DNA of 64,000 nt from Petrolisthes cinctipes (lineage: Eukaryota > Arthropoda > Malacostraca > Decapoda > Porcellanidae): assembly GCA_033782935.1 (NCBI GenBank), contig JAWQEG010000169.1:992001-1056000 (forward strand). Reading direction: 5' to 3'. A model generated the notes under the pieces. It was not told the DNA's origin. It ran no database searches and saw nothing but the letters and a program-made list of their open reading frames with translations. Both the position numbers and the translations under genes were made by a program. Position 1 is the stretch's first letter, and each line of letters starts with the position of its first letter. Below, one piece after another: positions 59,142-64,000 of this stretch.

Positions 59142-61651
59142 TTCCTGCTTGCAGTCTCACCTCTTTATCACCTTTTTCTGGCGTTATATGACCTCGCTAT
59201 TATAGTCCTGGCCTATTATAGTCCCACTAGTTTCACTATTACTAAAAATACTGATACGGAATAATCCTATTCAGAAAATATAGATATGCATTTGTACTGA
59301 ATAATCCTGATTTTATTAATTTATTATACAACATCCATTAAAACTCAATTTATTATTGTGTCCAGACTGCTTAACTATCTCTCCTGTTGTATATTCTATA
59401 TCAATCAATCAATTGAGAAAGCTACAAGGTGTGGGATCAAGCCTTTGGTGTGTGTGTGTGTGTGTGTAAAGGGAACTGCGGTTCACATGACTCGAACCCT
59501 TACCACCAAAAATAAGCCTATATTCTGCAGGAGGGATTCTGTCTCACTCCGTTCCATAGAATTTTCTCTTCATCTAAAAACATATGATTATTTGTGGTTC
59601 TCGTAATTTTGTGTAATATTAATTATTGTTGAAACACATTTATAATTTAGCCCATTCATTAAATAAGTAAAGTTTGATAGACACCCAACCAATCTGATGT
59701 CATTACAGTTCTGACATCGAACAATACTTAAATATGAGAGCACTCTTAATAGTATGATGACAATGCTAAAATTCAATACATAGCTTTGTCAATTAAAACT
59801 CCATCTCCTTCAGTCCCTTTGTCCTTAAAATAAAGAAAGACGTCTCTACAGCCACGGTTATTGGCGTCTCTCTTGCTCTTTCTCTCTCCACCAGCCCCTC
59901 CATACCCTAACCCCCTCCCTTCTTCCTCTTGTCAGGTAGGAGCGACCCCATGATGAGTATGCCCGTGTCTCCATCGCATCATTCTTCAACTGTCCTTTTT
60001 TTCATTTTATTTCCTTCCTGTTTGCTGTCACACCTCTCTATCACCTTTCTCTGGCGGTATATGACCTCGCTGTTGCGGCGCCTAATCAATCAATCCAACC
60101 CATCAGCTATTGTGGTGGAAGATTGACCTCACTACAAAACGCCCGGTTTTGTGAATCACTTACAACTTTGTACAAACCTTGTAAGTAGTGGTAGCATCTT
60201 TCTATAAACCTATGTGGGCTACATGTTAGGTTTGTCTAGCTCAATTAATATTTTTACACTTCTGATCCAAATGCAAGTCTTTGAACTTGCTCAATCACTC
60301 CAACTGACCCCAATCGGTGAGTGCTGTGGCCAGTTTCTTGTAGTAATAGTTCATGAGCCAGACAAGGGCAGCGTAGAAAGCAGAGGGAACGTGGGTGAAG
60401 AATCCGGCAATGCTACCGTAGCTTCGCCGCCAGTCCACTAGCTGCTCCTCTGCCCAGAAGGCACCCACCATCACCCATAGGGCTAGTACTACACACATGC
60501 TCACAGCCGGCGCGGACACCATATATAGCTGTGAAGACCAAAACACATTACATATATAATGGATAAAACTTATTAAAAGAAATCTCCCTGACTCCCATTT
60601 GGGGGTCCGAGCATCTGTGCAGCTTCGGTCAACCAGGCTCAGGACTTCTCGGCTAGACAGTCTGGGGAACTACAACAACAACAACAACAACTTATTAAAA
60701 GGAACACTCAATGTATTAAAGCTATTCATTATACTAGTATTCTAAATTGATATGTATTATACAATATAAATGCTCACAGGAAGCAAGGATATCATATCCA
60801 ATGTAGTGTGAATAATTAAACTGTAAATGTGAACGTATCAATGCTTATGATGACACACCAGTACAGTATCATTGTGGGGGAGGGGGTGGGGGCACTTACA
60901 TAGGTCAAAGAAATAAATTCTTACTTCCCGAAAGATTAGTTGAGCTGTAAGAGGAAGCAAAAGCTGGTTTTCGACCAGCTGAAATAGGTGATGTGGAATG
61001 CCTTTTACAGATAAACTCTTTGGATGGAAAAGAATCAATGATGTCAATTAGACAACTGAATATTAAATTGCAACCAAGGTGGATTTTAGAAACCTCTCAA
61101 GGCACTTTGTATAATAAACAATATATTATTTTTTACCATTTGAAACTTTCATTAAATCATTCCCAGACTATCACACTCAGTCCCGTTTAAAAAAGAAAAC
61201 TCTCTAGACACGGAGAGGTCACTTGGGGTCGATTCCACAGTGGTATGGGTTTGTTAGCTTCCCAACCAACCACACTTGTAAAGCTTCATTCTTTTCCAAA
61301 AGCTGAGTATCCACATTCACAAAATCTTTTAAAACAGTGAGATAAAGATGATCACTGCATAGTTTAATCACCAAATTCATTAAATAATTCAGCCATAAGT
61401 CATTAACACGGCTAAGATTCTTTCGTTTGCATGCTTACAAACCACTACCAACCACTGTGGAATTGACACTTAGTGTGTATGCCCATATAATCCAGCAAAC
61501 ACAGTGAGACGAGCAGTCAGCTGTACACACCTCTGAAATATTAATATTTCTGTATACGTGGCAAAAGCATATTGCAATCAGCCTCCAAGGAATGCTTGAG
61601 TTTCAAGGTGTCTTGAAACTAAGCTTGGCCTCAGGCAATCTAATTTTACTT

Positions 61652-61694
<43 letters not shown>

Positions 61695-61917
61695 TTGGAC
61701 TTGGTCTTCCAGGCAGGATAGGTTGGTTCGTACCGGCCCGTGATGGGGTTTTGAATCATGCGTCCTAAATAGTTTGGTCTTGTGGCTTGCAGTTGGTATT
61801 GTCTATCCAAGGTACCCCAGCCATATGACAACCCTGCACACTGCCTCTTCCATAACTGCAAGGATAAATTGCAAATTTATGCAACTAGCTGCTAGTTACC
61901 GTGAGTTCTATACCTTT

Positions 61918-61966
<49 letters not shown>

Positions 61967-63344
61967 CAATAACATGTATACAGTGTGATAGATAGATTCT
62001 ACAATCCCTACAACCATGTCAGTTTTCAATTTATTTTTTACAAAAAAAAAAAATATACAATCTTTTATGAATGTCATCCCTAGCCCGCCACAAATTGGTC
62101 AGACAAAAGATTACAGAACATTGCTGTATGTTTATGTTTTTAACACAGAGAAAGGTACTCTACACTGAGTCCCAGCAAACACCAACTACGGTATATTAAG
62201 GGGATGGTATACATTTCATAGACTGGAGCTCCTTGATTCCTCCAAAGTATGCCAGGAAACAGACCCAGATGAAGAAAAATAATGGTATCCTGTTGCCTGG
62301 AATAGTTGGAGGAATCATTTGTTCCAGATTTACCACCCAAAACAATGTGCTATATATCCCCTTAATTAAGGCTGTATCTTGGTATTACCTATATGAATCG
62401 TACCCTCAGTTTTGCCATTAACATCTTAACTCTATGTACAGTCGGCAAAAAAAGTTTTGTTACCATCCTTTTAACACTGTGATGTAAAGTTGGTAAGCGA
62501 GTCAGTTGTGACGCGAGTGTCATATACAGTATACGGTAATAATGCCTCCGTCACCCAGGCTCACCCTCAGTGTCCAATGGGCAGGCAAGTAGGAATGACG
62601 TTCTTTCTGCCAGTGCTACTTTTTCTGGGTATTTCACGGTTATTCTTGTTCTAAAATACTCAAACGTATTTCCTTATGTTTAATAATGAATAGTTAAATA
62701 GTAATAGTTGTTGAACACTCAAAATTTAGTTTAAAATCAGCTAAACTTTTGATATAAAAAAGCTGTCACCGCCGCAGCCCGTATATTATCAGAGGGGCAA
62801 AGACGATAGCCGTCCCAGATGACACGAGGTACGGCTGCCCAGTCTAGCGGAGTACCAATCCTGCCGCGCTTAACAATATTAAAATTAACGTAGGGGTGGT
62901 AACTAAACTTTTTTTGCCGACTGTACATCCACAATCAAATATCCACCAACACTTTCCTTCCATCGTAGTAAATATCTTGGTAGTAAGAACAACACATGTA
63001 TGATTTTGCAGCACCTCATAAGAATAATAATTGAGGGGGTTGAGTTGACGTAAGGTGTTGTATGATTATATTTTGATATGATACTGATTTATTTGCACGA
63101 TGGAAGGAAAGTGTCGGTGGATATTTGATTGTGGCTGTACAGTATGGTTCATAGCCCACCTCCAAAAGTATAGTGACCCAGATGAGATTAAAGGCGGCGA
63201 AGAGTGCGTGTTCAGTGAGAGTATCAACTGACAGGACCAGCTGTAGGAGACCTAGAGCAGCTGGGAGGAGCAAAGCCATGGTATAGAAGCCCAGGAAACT
63301 GAAGTACATGGCCACAGCCTCACCGAAGTACGCCCGGATCTTCT
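50679..63344 (-). CDS. ANO10: Anoctamin-10 (TMEM16K) orthologue, 3' nine exons
   Basis: Exons on the minus strand: 63344-63160, 61855-61694, 60528-60309, 58958-58828, 58084-57995, 57576-57394, 55692-55501, 53540-53292 and 50825-50679. All junctions keep phase; about 518 residues are present. Recognised blocks: [18 protein letters not shown] (TM1), the [11 protein letters not shown] loop, ENHR before a long helix pair, and [16 protein letters not shown]...[11 protein letters not shown]. In the last block the Glu of YLEM and the Glu/Asp of ELKTD match Ca2+-coordinating acids of TMEM16 proteins. The order and wording fit ANO10 better than ANO8 or ANO1. Known role: ER-resident Ca2+-dependent lipid scramblase. 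The N-terminal cytoplasmic domain lies beyond the right edge. Confidence 0.93.
50826..53291 (-). other. ANO10: Last ANO10 intron, about 2.5 kb
   Basis: Contains an AC microsatellite, a diverged SINE piece (51905-52010) and otherwise unremarkable AT-rich sequence. No further exon was convincing. Confidence 0.55.
53292..53540 (-). CDS. ANO10: ANO10 exon: last transmembrane helices
   Basis: 83 codons, phase 0; acceptor TTGACAG, donor [23 protein letters not shown] and [20 protein letters not shown] correspond to TM9-TM10; ends in a basic amphipathic stretch. Confidence 0.92.
53944..55500 (-). other. ANO10: ANO10 intron, nothing recognised
   Basis: AT-rich; short open frames without domains. 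No clear repeat family. Confidence 0.5.
55501..55692 (-). CDS. ANO10: ANO10 exon: Ca2+-site helices
   Basis: 64 codons, phase 0; acceptor TATTGCAG, donor [29 protein letters not shown] then [20 protein letters not shown], the most conserved TMEM16 segment. Confidence 0.95.
55930..56960. repeat. Degenerate TA(A)GTAGATATG array switching strand
   Basis: Units related to AAGTAGATATG run on plus at 55,930-56,040 and 56,440-56,530; from about 56,540 to 56,960 the complementary form (TACCTACTTACATA) takes over. CT (56212-56235) and GT (56385-56412) arrays are embedded. Confidence 0.7.
57394..57576 (-). CDS. ANO10: ANO10 exon: variable cytoplasmic loop
   Basis: 61 codons, phase 0; acceptor AATGTCAG, donor CTG/GTGAGT. 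Acidic loop ([17 protein letters not shown] ... [11 protein letters not shown]) placed, as in ANO10, just before the DDYLE helix. Confidence 0.82.
57995..58084 (-). CDS. ANO10: ANO10 exon, 30 codons
   Basis: Acceptor CTGTGACAG, donor CAG/GTGAAG, phase 0. Sequence [20 protein letters not shown] fits the ATLLIT helix of ANO8/ANO10. Confidence 0.88.
58828..58958 (-). CDS. ANO10: ANO10 exon: ENHR and following helix
   Basis: 131 nt; the split Glu codon joins to the previous exon giving W-ENHR. Contains [20 protein letters not shown], a conserved anoctamin membrane segment. Donor TCG/GTATGT. Confidence 0.92.
59204..60308 (-). other. ANO10: ANO10 intron with SINE copy only
   Basis: Holds a short GT array near 59,450 and the (AATC)n-tailed SINE at 59977-60098; otherwise unannotated. 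Confidence 0.5.
60309..60528 (-). CDS. ANO10: ANO10 exon: transmembrane pair
   Basis: 220 nt, phase 0 to 1; acceptor TTCACAG, donor TTGGG/GTCAGT. Two hydrophobic helices ([17 protein letters not shown] and [13 protein letters not shown]) and the [10 protein letters not shown] motif before ENHR. Confidence 0.9.
60585..60690 (+). mobile_element. Short repeat with (AAC)n tail, SINE-like
   Basis: CCCTGACTCCCATTTGGGGG to CAGACAGTCTGGGGAACTAC then AACAACAAC. Second copy 53843-53943 (plus), diverged copy about 25848-25900 (minus). Confidence 0.72.
61657..61693. repeat. CT/GA microsatellite at an ANO10 splice donor
   Basis: On the minus strand the donor AAG/GTGAGAGAGAGAG is itself the beginning of the array, so intron position +5 onward is microsatellite. 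Confidence 0.93.
61694..61855 (-). CDS. ANO10: ANO10 exon: first cytoplasmic loop
   Basis: 54 codons, phase 0; acceptor TTGCAG, donor [29 protein letters not shown] and the [15 protein letters not shown] segment match ANO10-type loops. The donor runs straight into a GA/CT microsatellite. Confidence 0.92.
61920..61966. repeat. AT microsatellite in an ANO10 intron
   Basis: Pure AT array of about 45 bp, just upstream of the exon at 61855-61694 on the minus strand. Confidence 0.95.
62199..62367. mobile_element. MITE family E' (TTAA, GGGGATAGTATAC ends), reference copy
   Basis: Sister subfamily of E with the same core but termini GGGGATAGTATACTTTTGAT and ACACATTGTTTTGGGTGG. Other copies: 36375-36540, 38406-38575, 40184-40346, 41156-41316, 58120-58290, and one cut by the right window edge from about 63958. 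Confidence 0.88.
62439..62933. mobile_element. Family J element (TA, CAGTCGGCAAAAAAAG), possibly a cut-down Tc1/mariner
   Basis: 495 bp; ends CAGTCGGCAAAAAAAGTTTT and the mirror TTTTTTTGCCGACTG. The interior near 62,750-62,870 is GC-richer and might be a helix-turn-helix transposase remnant; this is not shown. It shares its right TA with a family A copy. Confidence 0.75.
63160..63344 (-). CDS. ANO10: ANO10 exon: first transmembrane segments
   Basis: 185 nt; acceptor CTCCACAG, donor [29 protein letters not shown] then a second hydrophobic stretch ending [11 protein letters not shown] family A MITE ends about 20 bases into the next intron. Confidence 0.9.
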
Positions 63345-64000
63345 CTGTGGAGTACAAGTGGATGTAAGGACAGGTTAGGGTAAGGTACACTCGTGATACG
63401 TAATCCCTGACCAGAGACGAACGGCAGGCACCACACACACATACCCTGCATTCGAATTCAGCCTCTATAGGTCTACTGGGTGGGGAAATGAGCAATACCA
63501 GGCGATTCGAAGCTATCTGCTCCTCACACTCTGGTCAGAAATTATGTATCATGAGTGTACGGTAAGTGTCTAGGGATCATTTCCACAGTGGTTCATAGTG
63601 GTTTGTTAGCATGCAAACGAAAGAATGTTAGCCGTGTAAATGACTTCTGGCTGAATTATTTAATGAATTTGGTGAGTAAACTATACAGTGATCATCATTA
63701 TCTAACTGTTGGATAGATTTTGTGAATGTGGATACTCAGCTTTTGGAAAATAATGGTTGGGAAGCTAACAAACGAATACCACTGTGGAATCAACCCCTAG
63801 TAGATGTGGTTGACAGACATTTTCAGGTATTAAACTTTCTCAATGCAGTCATTCATCTTTTGATCTTTAGTTTACAAAGCGAAGGAAATTTTGGACTTAA
63901 CAATGGCAACTAAACCAATATTAAGATGATCAAATAATCTTGTTAATAAAAATAATTAAGGGGATAGTATACTTTTGATAGATTGGAGCGTCTTGATTCC

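Noticed and set aside
63360..63495. Extension of the first ANO10 exon upstream (open frame to 63495)
   Set aside because: A clear acceptor CTCCACAG just before EKIRAYFGE fits the family; the extension has no anoctamin similarity.
1..64000. CRISPR arrays, bacterial operons or phage genes
   Set aside because: Tandem repeats here lack unique spacers of constant length; genes are split by introns and there is no Shine-Dalgarno spacing.

Overview
The window is eukaryotic, AT-rich and intron-rich, and very dense in short transposable elements and microsatellites. Three multi-exon genes are recognisable, all on the minus strand. Split genes with GT-AG introns, abundant dinucleotide arrays, GGTTA-rich repeats and the gene types point to an arthropod, most likely a decapod crustacean. 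That assignment is inference, since no rRNA or mitochondrial marker is present.

Region by region. At 1-7,000 there is repeat sequence: LINE remnants, small inverted-repeat elements (MITEs) and a GGTTA-containing element. At 7,019-26,672 lies a gene of at least ten exons whose phases all join into one open frame of about 1,497-1,499 residues. It has about a dozen ankyrin repeats, then a long linker, then a Mab-21/cGAS-like receptor (cGLR) nucleotidyltransferase domain with all three catalytic acidic residues. This is the most interesting item. At 34,298-38,877 a complete seven-exon short-chain dehydrogenase of the RDHE2/SDR16C type encodes 311 residues. At 44,000-47,600 there is a repeat junkyard with a broken hAT transposase and a broken LINE reverse transcriptase. 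At 50,679-63,344 lie the last nine exons of an anoctamin-10 (ANO10/TMEM16K) orthologue; its N-terminal exons are beyond the right edge.

The genes are not an operon and share no obvious pathway: a predicted innate nucleotide-second-messenger enzyme, a retinol/steroid dehydrogenase and an ER lipid scramblase. The space between exons is mostly MITEs. Two TTAA-target families (P and E) and one TA-target family (A) have about 15-25 copies each, with at least ten further families. Many copies sit exactly end to end sharing one target site, or are nested so that the empty site can be read from a sister copy.

Exon borders were set by hand from frame, GT/AG signals and phase agreement. No alignment or database search was run, so family names rest on recognised motifs.
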